DNA from: Methylomonas sp.
GTDB lineage: Bacteria; Pseudomonadota; Gammaproteobacteria; Methylococcales; Methylomonadaceae
NCBI GenBank assembly: GCA_026988195.1
Contig: JALSLS010000289.1
Span: 1 to 13,928 of the forward strand
DNA length: 13,928 bases
Direction: 5' to 3'
In this document: positions 1-8,500 of the stretch, in pieces
Layout of the letters: every line of letters begins with the position of its first letter
Numbering within the stretch: the first letter of the stretch is position 1
The notes under the pieces: generated by a model
Database searches by the model: none
The model's input: the letters and a program-made list of their open reading frames with translations, nothing else
Told to the model about the DNA's origin: nothing
Program-made: the position numbers and the translations under genes

Positions 1-760
1 TAAGCGGAACATCAAAGCTAAGTTCATTATAAAATATTTGAACTTGGCCGAATGCTTCATCATGGTAGGGTTTTCCTTGCGGAATTTTAAATTCCCCTAG
101 TTGTACTGAAGCTGTGTTACTTAAAGCTAATTTTATTTTGTCTTTATATAAATAGTAACCCTCAGCAATGACCCAGTTGAGGCGTAGAGTATTGTCATCC
201 TTAACGGTGGCAAAAAATTGAAAAGCTTGTTCTGCGGGTAATAATTCATCTTGAAATAGGTTTAGTTTTAAACCTTTAAAGCCACCTATCAGCTGATTGA
301 TAGCGTTGCTTGAGCTTTGGCTTGAAGCTTGCGGTAAATCAATGGATATTATTTTCTTTTGAGGAGGGTAACAAATACCTATATCCGCACAGCCCTGATA
401 CTTAACAAGCACCTCTAAAGGATTTAATGACTGGGTATTGGTGACAGGAATAGCTATTTTTAACTGGTTTCGATAAATAACCACATCACCAAAAAACTCA
501 TCATGCTTGATTTTACCAACAGGCATATCAGGAATTCCCAGTTCAATACCCGTTGATTGAGACGTTACACTGGTTTTATTACGATATAAATAATAACCAT
601 CAGCTATATCTAAGGTAATTTCAATCAGCTCGTCTGAAACTGCTTTGCTAGAAAGCGTAAAGGCTTGATCGACCTTTAATAAGTCTTTGGAGCCTAGTGC
701 TTGAGTTGACTGAGTAAAAAAACTAAAAAAAACCAGAAAAGCTATTTTGTAGACAGGCAT
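1..760 (-). CDS. dsbD: Thiol:disulfide interchange protein DsbD, N-terminal part (cut by window edge)
   Basis: DsbD carries reducing power from cytoplasmic thioredoxin across the inner membrane to periplasmic partners such as DsbC. Only the first 253 codons are in the window. Residues 1-21 look like a Sec signal peptide (Lys5, then a Phe-rich core, probable cut after TQA). Residues about 31-140 match the periplasmic N-terminal domain, with its redox pair Cys124 and Cys130 in YQGCADIGICYPP. A second region from about 175 repeats the same fold landmarks (GYYLYKDK, then HDEAFGQVQIFY, against GYYLYRNK and HDEFFGDVVIY), so the domain appears duplicated in tandem; the matching cysteines of copy 2 would lie outside the window. 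The ATG at 760 is chosen because TGGA precedes it. An in-frame ATG at 772 would add MDKY. It overlaps the end of cutA by 19 bp, which suggests coupled translation. The membrane and C-terminal thioredoxin domains are not visible. Confidence 0.9.
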   Translation of the reverse strand, partial: MPVYKIAFLVFFSFFTQSTQALGSKDLLKVDQAFTLSSKAVSDELIEITLDIADGYYLYRNKTSVTSQSTGIELGIPDMPVGKIKHDEFFGDVVIYRNQLKIAIPVTNTQSLNPLEVLVKYQGCADIGICYPPQKKIISIDLPQASSQSSSNAINQLIGGFKGLKLNLFQDELLPAEQAFQFFATVKDDNTLRLNWVIAEGYYLYKDKIKLALSNTASVQLGEFKIPQGKPYHDEAFGQVQIFYNELSFDVPL

Positions 761-1059
761 GTATTTATCCATTGCAGGTAGTCAGGGTGGCCGCGCTCAA
801 TAGGGACAGCAATTATTTCAGGAAGTTCATAAGGGTGTAAAGATTTTATCTCCTCTTCTATAGAGGAATATTTATCACTATGTGATTTTATTACTAATTG
901 ATATTCTTGAGTTTTCTCAATTTTACCATGCCATTCATAGATAGAAGTCACGCCAGCAATAATGTTAATACAGGCTGCTAGTTTATGTCTAACTAAATGA
1001 GATGCAATATCTTCAGCTGTGGTTTGGTCAGGGCAGGTACAGAGGATTATTAGGTACAT
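742..1059 (-). CDS. cutA: CutA1 divalent-cation tolerance protein
   Basis: Small trimeric cytoplasmic protein of the CutA1 family, historically linked to copper tolerance, whose molecular role is still poorly defined. The 105 residues are the usual length for a complete member. Recognisable family blocks are CTCPDQTTAEDIASHLV near the N-terminus, KLAACINI, the SIYEWHGKIE strand at about 39-48, and HPYELPEIIAVPI at about 75-87. The gene starts 97 bp from the divergent fxsA start, and its 3' end overlaps dsbD, so cutA and dsbD are probably cotranscribed from a promoter between 1060 and 1156. The minus strand of that gap is AT-rich with TATA-like hexamers, but I could not choose a convincing -35/-10 pair. 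The ribosome-binding site is weak. Family assignment is firm; a role in copper handling is not shown by the sequence. Confidence 0.95.
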   Translation of the reverse strand: MYLIILCTCPDQTTAEDIASHLVRHKLAACINIIAGVTSIYEWHGKIEKTQEYQLVIKSHSDKYSSIEEEIKSLHPYELPEIIAVPIERGHPDYLQWINTCLSTK

Positions 1060-1156
1060 TAGGACGCTTCTTTAAAAAGAAAATGTATATTATCCTAGAA
1101 AATATATAAGTATGCCTTTACTATTAGAGGTCGATAGAAATTTGGAGTAAAAAGTA

Positions 1157-1594
1157 ATGAGAATCGTTTTTTTGTTTTTTCTAGTGGTGCCTTTTGTAGA
1201 GATATACCTTTTGTTACAAATTGGAGGGATTGTTGGCGTGTTACCCACTATATTGCTAGTTGTATTTACGGCTATGTTAGGTGCATGGTTGCTGCGTCAA
1301 CAAGGGTTTGCAACATGGCAACGTTTGCAGGCTAGTCTAGCTCAAGGAACACTACCCGCTTATGAAATGATTGAAGGGCCTATTTTATTAGTAGGTGGCG
1401 CATTACTATTAACCCCTGGTTTTTTTACAGATGCGATTGGTTTTGCGTGCTTACTTCCACAAACACGTCGAAGATTAGCTAAATATATAATAGAAAAACA
1501 GCTGATTAATGCACAAACAGGGTCGCCATTTCAAAAGCCACAACCGAAAGATGATAATGTTATTGAAGGTGAGTTTAGAAAAGATGGTGAATGA
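1157..1594 (+). CDS. fxsA: FxsA family cytoplasmic-membrane protein
   Basis: FxsA is a small inner-membrane protein; overproduction in E. coli relieves F-plasmid exclusion of phage T7. Its normal task is not well known. The 145 residues show the family plan: a hydrophobic N-terminus with the conserved PFVEIYLLLQIG segment (about 12-23), a second hydrophobic stretch (about 24-43), LRQQGF (46-51), EMIEGPILLVGGALLLTPGFFTD at about 70-92, and a charged tail ending in an acidic IEGEF motif. GGAG at 1144-1147 lies 9 nt before the ATG and fixes the start. It is transcribed away from cutA-dsbD. In many gammaproteobacteria groES-groEL follow directly, but here about 1 kb of non-coding DNA follows instead. 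Confidence 0.93.
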   Translation: MRIVFLFFLVVPFVEIYLLLQIGGIVGVLPTILLVVFTAMLGAWLLRQQGFATWQRLQASLAQGTLPAYEMIEGPILLVGGALLLTPGFFTDAIGFACLLPQTRRRLAKYIIEKQLINAQTGSPFQKPQPKDDNVIEGEFRKDGE

Positions 1595-1685
1595 AAGGAG
1601 TAGGGTAAGGCTACCTAAATGTAGTTGTTCAAATTAATCTAACGATTTTTAAGTTTTAATTGTACACTGGCAGGTTGTTATTAGG

Positions 1686-1753
1686 CTCTAAATAAGGCAT
1701 AGGTTTTTTAGAGTAACGCTACAGGTAGGCCCTTATGTGTTTCGCTGTAGCGT
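1686..1753. other. Two adjacent perfect hairpins, possible structured RNA
   Basis: CTCTAAA (1686-1692) pairs with TTTAGAG (1707-1713) around a 14-nt loop. ACGCTACAG (1716-1724) pairs with CTGTAGCGT (1745-1753) around a 20-nt loop. ATAAGG at 1692-1697 is complementary to CCTTAT at 1731-1736, so the two loops could contact each other. The purpose is unknown; it could be an RNA element, a transcription terminator region for fxsA without a T-run, or a repeat remnant. Confidence 0.4.
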
Positions 1754-2041
1754 GTGGTAAATAAAATTAAAATTCGGCTAAAGAGTTTGTTTTGCAGTCG
1801 TTTTTTCCTGCTAAGGAATGGGCACGTTCCTAAGTAATTTGTTACAAGTGAATTATGATATAAGAATAACTATGATTTGTATGCAAACTATGAAAAATAG
1901 AACATTGAAACAAACAATGAGTCCGCTTGATTTTGTCCTAGAATAGGTGAGTCTGAAAATTCAAGTGACTGGTGGTATTTGTATTAGTGTTAAAGCTTGA
2001 AAATTACATGTAATAGATTACACTTTAATTAATTGTAAAAA

Positions 2042-2211
2042 ACTTAGGGACGTGTATGGAATAACTTCCCGAAATTATAACGTAGGATTTTTGTTTCAGA
2101 TGGAATTATCTCATGAGGCGCATAGCAATCTACGCAACGAATGAGACCATTCCATCTGGAGCAAAAAGACAAGTTAGAAATCGGTAAGTTGTTTTATGCA
2201 CATTCCTTAGT
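2042..2211. repeat. Foldback (MITE-like) repeat, copy A
   Basis: Imperfect palindrome of about 170 bp. The left arm begins ACTTAGG and the right arm, read on the minus strand, begins ACTAAGG; both continue through similar GTGTATGGAATAACTT / GTGCATAAAACAACTT blocks. The inner stem is perfect: CAGATGGAAT (2097-2106) with ATTCCATCTG (2149-2158), then CTCAT (2110-2114) with ATGAG (2141-2145). The apical loop contains GGCGCATAGCAATCTACGC, also present in modified form in the repeats at 5263-5426 and about 12896-13062. No transposase gene is linked, so a non-autonomous foldback element is the simplest reading. Confidence 0.65.
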
Positions 2212-2517
2212 ACATTAGCAAAGTGAATTTAGGTGGCAGTTTCGTAAGATAGAGGGTAGGTTAATAAAGAGGTTCGAATCGAATCAGGCTCTAGCAAACT
2301 TTAAAGTTAAATGAAATAGAGTGTGTTTTACGGAAAATTTATTTAAGAGGTTATTAATCTCACTCCTAAACCTTTGTAGACTGAATTGCTATAAACAGAG
2401 TTGTTTTTTGCTAAATAGAGTATAGCTAATGATAGTCATACAACAGAGTATAACTGTAGTGAGCTTTAGTTCTAGACAATTAGTGCGGCTAAAGAGATTG
2501 TGAATGTGTTTTTTATA

Positions 2518-2555
2518 AAATCTCCCTCAATCCCTCTTTCCAAAGGGGGACAGTT
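2518..2555. repeat. Short dispersed-repeat-like hairpin upstream of the yqiJ-like gene
   Basis: CCCTCTTT (2532-2539) pairs with AAAGGGGG (2542-2549), including one G-T wobble, with a 2-nt turn. The CCCTCAATCCCTCTTTCC preamble resembles C-rich short repeats commonly seen scattered in environmental gammaproteobacteria and cyanobacteria; that comparison is from memory. Only one copy is in the window. Its place 70 bp before a start codon would put it in the leader of the operon or just upstream of the promoter. Confidence 0.4.
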
Positions 2556-2621
2556 AAAAAGGGAATACTTTCTCCGTCTGTTTTCCAAACTATCATTAAG
2601 CCATAATCTGGAGAATAAACA

Positions 2622-3275
2622 ATGTTTGCGATTCTACTAAGCAAAGGAATGGATCCTTTTTATCAGAATATAGCGTCATTTCCAACAGCTGTATTTACTT
2701 TTGTATTGGCAATTTGCATCTTATACTGGTTATTTGCAGTTCTTGGGGTTGTTGATCTTGATATATTAGATGTTGATTTTGATACAGGAAGTGAGGCCAA
2801 TGCTCTTGCTGGTGTTATGCTTAAGTTTGGTTTAAATGGCGTTCCCGTCACCATTATTGTTTCATTTTTAGCACTATTTGGCTGGTTGCTGAGTTATTAC
2901 TGTGTACATTACCTCTCTCCTTATATTCCTCAAGGCTTATTCCGCGTTCTATTTGGGTTGATGATATTGGTAGCTGCATTTTTGGTTGCAGTGATGATAA
3001 CGGCTATGATTGTAAAATTACTGAGACCTTTTTTTCAGAAAATGGAGCAACAAACCATTAAGCGAATGCTGGGTCAAACAGCTGTAGTACGAACATCCAA
3101 GGTGAACAATGTTTTTGGAGAAGCTTTTTTGAATGATGGCGGTGCAGGTTTAATATTAAAAGTAAGGTCGTATGACGATAAAGTTTTTGCAAAAGGCGAC
3201 AAAGTTGTGTTGCTAGAGTATTTGGAAGCCGAAAATGTCTATCATGTGATTTCTGAGCAGGATTTTAACGCTTAA
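2622..3275 (+). CDS. yqiJ: YqiJ-like inner-membrane protein with C-terminal OB-like domain
   Basis: Membrane partner usually encoded next to a YqiK-type flotillin; the E. coli pair is yqiJ-yqiK. Three hydrophobic segments are visible at about residues 20-45, 72-97 and 105-137. A soluble C-terminal part (about 147-217) follows, starting MLGQTAVVRTSKVNNVFGEA and continuing as short beta-like strands (GLILKVRS, KGDKVVLLEYL, NVYHVIS), consistent with the OB fold of NfeD-related and YqiJ proteins. The length of 217 residues is close to E. coli YqiJ. GGAGA at 2610-2614 lies 7 nt before the ATG. The next gene starts 53 bp downstream, so they are probably one transcript. NfeD/OB proteins are generally thought to act with SPFH-family partners; a stabilising or assembly role for this one is inferred. 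No catalytic residues are evident. Confidence 0.85.
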   Translation: MFAILLSKGMDPFYQNIASFPTAVFTFVLAICILYWLFAVLGVVDLDILDVDFDTGSEANALAGVMLKFGLNGVPVTIIVSFLALFGWLLSYYCVHYLSPYIPQGLFRVLFGLMILVAAFLVAVMITAMIVKLLRPFFQKMEQQTIKRMLGQTAVVRTSKVNNVFGEAFLNDGGAGLILKVRSYDDKVFAKGDKVVLLEYLEAENVYHVISEQDFNA

Positions 3276-3317
3276 ATAAAAAAAGCGATGATTATTCTAA
3301 TTAATTGACTAAACAAT

Positions 3318-3321
3318 GGAG
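3318..3321 (+). promoter_or_regulatory. Ribosome-binding site deciding the flotillin start
   Basis: GGAG lies 7 nt before the ATG at 3329. The longer in-frame alternative, TTG at 3305, has no comparable site and would place this GGAG inside the coding region. The ATG also begins the protein directly before its membrane segment, as in YqiK relatives. Confidence 0.8.
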
Positions 3322-3328
3322 CCTAGCA

Positions 3329-5203
3329 ATGGCTGATTTATCCGTATTAATGCCTATTATTTCTGGTGTAGGTATCTTTTTTGTCATCATCATGGGGATA
3401 GCCATTTTATTTAAGGCGTTCTACATTAAGGTTGACCAAGGCACTGCACTGATCGTTAATGATATGAGCTCTAAGCCAAAAGTACATTTCACAGGCGCAC
3501 TGGTTTACCCGATTATTTACAAGAAAGAATTTATGAAAATTTCGTTGATCACTTTAGAGGTGGATCGGCGTGGCAATGATGGTTTAATTTGTGAAGACAA
3601 TATGCGAGCAGATATTACGGTTGCTTTCTATTTACGAGTGAATGAAACTACCGAAGATGTATTAAGAGTCGCTAAATCAATCGGGGTTGACCGAGCATCT
3701 GATCGAGATGCTGTTGACCAATTATTTTCCGCCAAATTCTCAGAAGCTTTAAAAACGGTGGGTAAAAAGTTTGAATTTATACAGTTATTTGAAAACAGAA
3801 TAGACTTTCGCGAGAAAATTATTGAAGTGATTGGTGATGATTTAAATGGATATGTGTTGGAAGATGTGGCAATTGATTATCTGGAACAAACGCCTAAATC
3901 ATCGTTAGACCCTAATAATATCCTTGATGCGGAAGGGATTAAAAAAATTACAGAAATGACAGCTATCCAGAATATTCGCACCAATATTTTGGAGCGGGAT
4001 GAAGAGTTAGCCATAAAACAAAAGGATGTAGAAACAATTGAAGCAATGCTGGAGTTACAACGCCAGCAAGCTGATGCAGAAGCCAAGCAAGAACGTGAAG
4101 TGCTTTCGATACGAGCCAGAGAAGAAGCTGAAACAAAAAAAATCCAAGAGGAGGAACGTAAAAAAGCCGATTCAACCACCATTAGGGTTGATCAAGATTT
4201 AGCCGTTCAGACACAAAATCAAAAACGTGAAGTCGAGGTGGCAGAACAAAACTGTCAACGTGCTGTTGCAATTGAAGTGGAAAAAGTCATAAGAGCTAGA
4301 GATTTGGAAGTTGTGGCGCGTAAGCGAGAAGTTGATTTACAAACTATTGAAGCAGAAAAAGCAATTGAAATTGAGAAAAAAGAAATTGCACGGGTCATTC
4401 AGGAACGGGTGATTGTTGATAAATTAGTTGCTATTGAAGAAGAAAAAATTAATGAAGTTAGAGAGGTTTCAGAAGCAGACCGACTCAAGCAAATTCAAGT
4501 TTTAGGTGCACAAGCACAGGCCGAAGAAGAAAAAATAAAGCGTGTAAAAGCAGCTGAAGCTGAAGAACTTTCTGCACATCATAAGTCAGTTGAAATCACT
4601 ACTCTAGCTCAAGCAGATTTAGATTCTGCGGCTCGCGAGGCCGATGCCAAGAAAAAATTGGCAGAAGGTACGCAAGCCGAAGAAGCAGCTTCTGGTTTAG
4701 CCGAAGCTAAAGTTCAGGAGGCTAAAGCGGATGCTTTAGAAAAACAAGGGCTGGCAGAAGCTCGAGTTATTAGTGCCAAAGGTGAAGCCGAAGCTGGCGC
4801 ACAAAAAGATATCGGTATGGTGAGTGCTGAAGTGACGCGAGAGCAATTTAAAGCAGAAGCTGAAGGACTGGTAGATAAGTTCTCTGCCATGGGGGATATG
4901 AGTGCTCAAGCACGGGAACATGAAGAATTCCGGATGAGTTTGGAGACGGCTTTTAAAGAAGCAATCGCTTCAATTGAGGCAGGGAAAGAGATTGCCCGTG
5001 AAAATGCAGATGTGTTAGCAACCGCATTGAAAGAAGCTAATATTGATATTGTCGGTGGTGAGCAGCACTTTTTTGATACTTTTGCCAAGTCATTGTCCAT
5101 AGGCAAAGCAATAGATGGCTTATCAACTAAAAGTAGTGTTGTTTCGGGGATATTAGAGAAGGTTATGAAAAAATTAGATTCTAATGGGAAGCCGAAAAGC
5201 TAA
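3329..5203 (+). CDS. yqiK: YqiK-type flotillin (SPFH membrane-microdomain scaffold)
   Basis: Flotillins oligomerise at the inner membrane and organise membrane microdomains. This protein of 624 residues starts with a hydrophobic segment (about 7-30) and continues with the SPFH domain, including FYIKVDQGTALIVND (31-45), ADITVAFYLRVN (94-105), and an EDVAIDYLEQT strand near residue 190. From about 220 to 500 it is a long charged coiled coil rich in Glu, Lys and Ala (AEAKQEREVLSIRAREEAE and similar), then a flotillin-type Ala/Glu-rich region (EARVISAKGEAEAGAQKDIG) and a C-terminal helical tail with FSAMGDMSAQAREHEEFRMSLE. Length and order of parts match YqiK rather than the shorter stomatin or HflK/C proteins. 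It follows the YqiJ-like gene by 53 bp and precedes a giant AAA+ ATPase gene. A few Cys residues occur (Cys88 in LICEDN, one in the coiled coil); no lipid-attachment site is evident. Confidence 0.92.
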   Translation: MADLSVLMPIISGVGIFFVIIMGIAILFKAFYIKVDQGTALIVNDMSSKPKVHFTGALVYPIIYKKEFMKISLITLEVDRRGNDGLICEDNMRADITVAFYLRVNETTEDVLRVAKSIGVDRASDRDAVDQLFSAKFSEALKTVGKKFEFIQLFENRIDFREKIIEVIGDDLNGYVLEDVAIDYLEQTPKSSLDPNNILDAEGIKKITEMTAIQNIRTNILERDEELAIKQKDVETIEAMLELQRQQADAEAKQEREVLSIRAREEAETKKIQEEERKKADSTTIRVDQDLAVQTQNQKREVEVAEQNCQRAVAIEVEKVIRARDLEVVARKREVDLQTIEAEKAIEIEKKEIARVIQERVIVDKLVAIEEEKINEVREVSEADRLKQIQVLGAQAQAEEEKIKRVKAAEAEELSAHHKSVEITTLAQADLDSAAREADAKKKLAEGTQAEEAASGLAEAKVQEAKADALEKQGLAEARVISAKGEAEAGAQKDIGMVSAEVTREQFKAEAEGLVDKFSAMGDMSAQAREHEEFRMSLETAFKEAIASIEAGKEIARENADVLATALKEANIDIVGGEQHFFDTFAKSLSIGKAIDGLSTKSSVVSGILEKVMKKLDSNGKPKS

Positions 5204-5262
5204 ACAGGAACATTGTGTTGAGAAAGATAAGCTAAAAGAAGATAGTGTTTTTGAGCTTAGGA

Positions 5263-5426
5263 TATACTTCGCGCGGTCACGACTGCGGATTTCTAACCGC
5301 TGATTTTTTGCCAATAGCTGCGTTGCTGAAACAGTTGCGTAGCTTGCTATGCGCCTATTTCGGCGCCTTGCTATTGACAAAAATCAGCAGCTTATAAATT
5401 CTGCATCCGTGACCGCGCGAAGTATA
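5263..5426. repeat. Foldback (MITE-like) repeat, copy B, perfect 19-bp terminal inverted repeats
   Basis: TATACTTCGCGCGGTCACG (5263-5281) and its exact reverse complement (5408-5426) bound a 164-bp element. The arms stay similar inward: ACTGCGGATTTCTAACCGCTGATTTTT on the left is matched imperfectly on the right, both ending in CTGATTTTT. Deeper, CCAATAGC pairs with GCTATTG. On the minus strand the centre (5330-5356) reads as AGGCGCATAGCAAGCTACGC followed by AACTGTT, the core shared with copies A and C. No target-site duplication is obvious. It has no coding capacity and is probably a non-autonomous element. Confidence 0.75.
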
Positions 5427-5468
5427 GTAAAAGAATTTAGCTCTAGGGATTTTATGGAGTGACACTTT

Positions 5469-5553
5469 TGTGGGAATGTATTTTGTGACGTTCCTGCGTC
5501 TCGCAGCGCAGGAGTGTTCAAGTATGAATTACTACGCGGGGCGTGGAAACTAT
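5469..5553. repeat. Second dispersed-repeat-like block before the ATPase gene
   Basis: The block contains the hairpin CCTGCG / CGCAGG (around 5490-5512) followed by GAATTACTACGCGGGGCGTGG. The pattern of a GGGAATG start, a GCG-rich hairpin and an ACGCGG.GCGTGG end resembles a repeat I recall in other environmental gammaproteobacteria, here degenerate. Because the GTG at 5543 falls inside it, that codon is unlikely to be the ATPase start. Confidence 0.45.
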
Positions 5554-5560
5554 AAATATT

Positions 5561-8500
5561 ATGGCTGAACAACAAACAGAAGCAAACAATATCTTAGACC
5601 AATCTGTAGCAGAAGGGGGGGCTTATGAGGTCATTCGTAAGCGACTTTTAGAGCAAGGTCATAAACTAAAACAGCAAACTCAAACACTAAATGAGGCTCG
5701 TTTGGCTGAGTTTGGCAGTTCTGAGATGGCTGTTGCTGCACGGGTTAGAGTGCGTACCAAAAATAATTGTACTGCACGCGATATAGTACAAGTCGGTGAC
5801 TTATTGTTGTTTGGTTATAACGTGCATATTGGGTTGAAGAAAGAAACCCGTATTGAGGATGTATTTTCTTTGTTTCGTTTGACAAAGGATAATGAGCAAA
5901 GCCAATACGAGATGGAACAACAGTCTCTTGATAACAGCTTTCTGACTGGCACCTCTTTTCAGAACGATTTTGCAGAACTGTATCGTTATTATAAAAATAC
6001 TCAGTTAGTAGAGCTGACAGCTAAGAACGGTATGTTACTAGTTGGTTTTCAGATCGGTGAGCGACTGGAAGATATTCGTGTTTTTCGCTGGACAATTTCA
6101 GCCGATGGACAGCAAGTTGAGTATATTGATAATCGTGGTGAACGTGATATTCAATTGCCGCCCGCTTTTGATTTTGAATGGCAAGAAACTACGCGAGACG
6201 ATACAGTCAATGGTCGTCACCCGCATATCAATATTCTGGATACTGTTTTTGTTGAAACCATTAACGGTGATTTGACTATTAAGATAGAAGACAATACAGA
6301 TGATGGTCTTGGTATTTACCGTGAACAGGTTGAAGACCAAACCCAATCACTGGATGATGCGGCAGTTAGTTATGCCAAAGTGGGGAATCTGATTTTACTT
6401 AAAATCCTGCCCTATAGAGAACAACAATGGCGGTATCTGATTTTTAATAGCGTTGCACAAACCGTGTTGCGTTTAGATGCTGTGGGTGAATCCTGCGTTC
6501 AGCTCCCTGAAGATCAGGGGATTATTTTTCCTGGTGGATATTATCTACAAACAGGAGAGTACAAAACCTACGATACAGAAGTTGAAGGTTTAAAATTTAG
6601 ACGGCGCATTAATTCACCCAATGGCGAAGATATTCTTTATGTGTTTTATCAGGCAAAACAAGGTGTGGTGGGGTTGTTTGCTTACAATATGATTGAACAA
6701 TCACTGCAAAACCCAATTTATGGACATGGGCATGCCTTATCTGATGATGGTACGGTGGTGATTTTTTCTGCTGAAGATGAACCCACTCGTGTACACCCTA
6801 TGCAAATTTGGAAAACGCCTTATCAAAGCCAGGAATTTGCCAGCAAGGCACCTGTCAACCAATCTTTTTTTGGACGCATTGGCAATGCTGAGTTAGTCCG
6901 TGGTATTGCTGATTTATACAGTATTGGTCGCTTGATTGACCAACAAACTGTTTCAGCAAGATTGTACGAAGACCTGAGTCAACAAGCAGCAAAAATGCTG
7001 GATGCACATTATTGGGTTGATGAGTCAGAAGCTCAAGGTATTGATGTATCGCTAAAAGACATTAGTGGTACTGCTGAATTAGTCATTGATGAGTTTGAAA
7101 AAGTCGAGAGTATTCGTCAGCAATCGGCAAAAATCATGCAGGAAGCAGAACAAAATCAGACTGAGCTACTGCATTCAATTCAGCCTGATAGCTGGGAAAC
7201 AGCAGAAGACTACGTGTTGGCTTTGGATAAGCTGCGACATCAGCGTGGACACTTGGCAACGATTAAAGGCTCCCGCTACATTGACTTACAATGGATAGCC
7301 GATTTGGATTTGGCTTTGCAACAAGCCAGTGAAAAACTTAGTGAGCAAACAGCTGTTTTCTTAACGGAAGATGATGCGCTAAAACCATACCAACAAAAAA
7401 TTACGGATTTTAACCAGCAAGTTGATAAAGCAGATACTAATGCTGAATTAACACCTGTTATTGAGGCAATAGAAACTACCGCTGGCGGTCTGGACTTGCT
7501 TTCTGAATTGATGGCTACCTTAAAAATCAGTGATACAACCATTCGAACACAGATTGTCGATGCTATTTCTGAAGTTTATTCTAGACTTAATCAAAGTAAA
7601 GCCAATGCTAAGCATAAGCAAAAAGAAATGGGTTCAGAAGAGGCCATTGCCCAGTTTGGCGCACAATTTAAATTATTTTCCCAAAGCATAACCAATGCAC
7701 TGGAAATGGCGAGTACGCCAGAACAATGTGATGAGCAATTATCGAGATTATTGGTACAGCTCGAAGAATTAGAAAGCCAGTTTAGTGATTATGATCAGTT
7801 TATAACTGACATTATGACTAAGCGTGAAGAGATCTATGAATCCTTTGAAAAGCATAAACAGCAGTTACAGGATAATAGGCAACGTAAAGCACAATCACTG
7901 AGTGATGCTGCCCAACGAATGTTGGTTAATATAGAACGTCGTTGTAATCGCTTTACTGAGGCTGACCAGCTGAATACTTATTTTGCTTCTGATGCGCTGG
8001 TGCTAAAAGTCCAGGAATTAATTGATAAATTACGGGCGTTGGATAATGCCGTAAAAGCCGATGATATTGCCTCAAAATTTAAGTTTATACAAGAACAGGC
8101 GTTACGGTCTTTACGTGATAAAGAAGATATTTATGAAGATGGCGGTAAGGTTATTAAGCTCGGGCCTCGACATAAGTTTAGCGTTAATACTCAAGCATTA
8201 GATCTGACTATTATTCCTCGTGATGACGTACTCAACCTGCATATTATAGGAACCGATTATTTTGAAGCATTGAATCACCCTGATTTTCTGGCATCAAAAG
8301 ATTATTGGGAGATGGCTCTTGAATCTGAATCCTCACAGGTTTATCGAGCAGAGTATTTAGCATATCTAATTTTACAGGCTGCGGAAAATCATCAACAAAA
8401 CTTAAGCCTATCACAGTTGCAGGCTGCTTTAACAGATGAGAACACACTACAACAATTGATTAGAGAGTTTGCGGCTCCTCGGTATCGTGAGGGTTATGAA

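Larger units (their letters stand above)
1595..2621. other. 1-kb gene-poor interval between fxsA and the yqiJ-like gene
   Basis: No reading frame here has a credible start, ribosome-binding site and family-like sequence. The interval holds two adjacent hairpins (1686-1753), a 170-bp imperfect foldback element (2042-2211) and a C-rich/G-rich hairpin (2532-2549). A GGTTCGAATC string at 2271-2280 resembles a tRNA T-loop, but its flanks do not pair. The promoter of the downstream membrane-protein gene should lie in the last 150 bp; no clear sigma-70 pair with normal spacing was found. Confidence 0.6.
5204..5560. other. Repeat-filled gap between flotillin and ATPase genes
   Basis: The 357-bp gap contains no credible gene. 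It begins with 59 bp of unique sequence, then the 164-bp foldback element B, then 42 bp, then a second repeat-like block that runs almost to the ATPase start codon. If the ATPase gene is read from the upstream operon promoter, the message must pass through a very long hairpin; otherwise a promoter must lie in 5427-5540. I saw no well-spaced sigma-70 promoter there. Confidence 0.6.

Noticed and set aside
1810..1834. Small inverted repeat AGGAA...TTCCT with a CTAAGGAATG block resembling repeat ends
   Set aside because: It resembles the outer end of foldback copy A (13 of 14 bases), but no second arm is paired with it here; possibly a solo end.
2265..2300. GGTTCGAATC string like a tRNA T-loop
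   Set aside because: Flanking bases do not form a T-stem and there is no acceptor, D or anticodon arm upstream.
3877..4182. Minus-strand open frames inside the flotillin gene
   Set aside because: They are shadows of the repetitive Glu/Lys/Ala coiled-coil codons; their translations are Ser/Leu-rich without family features.
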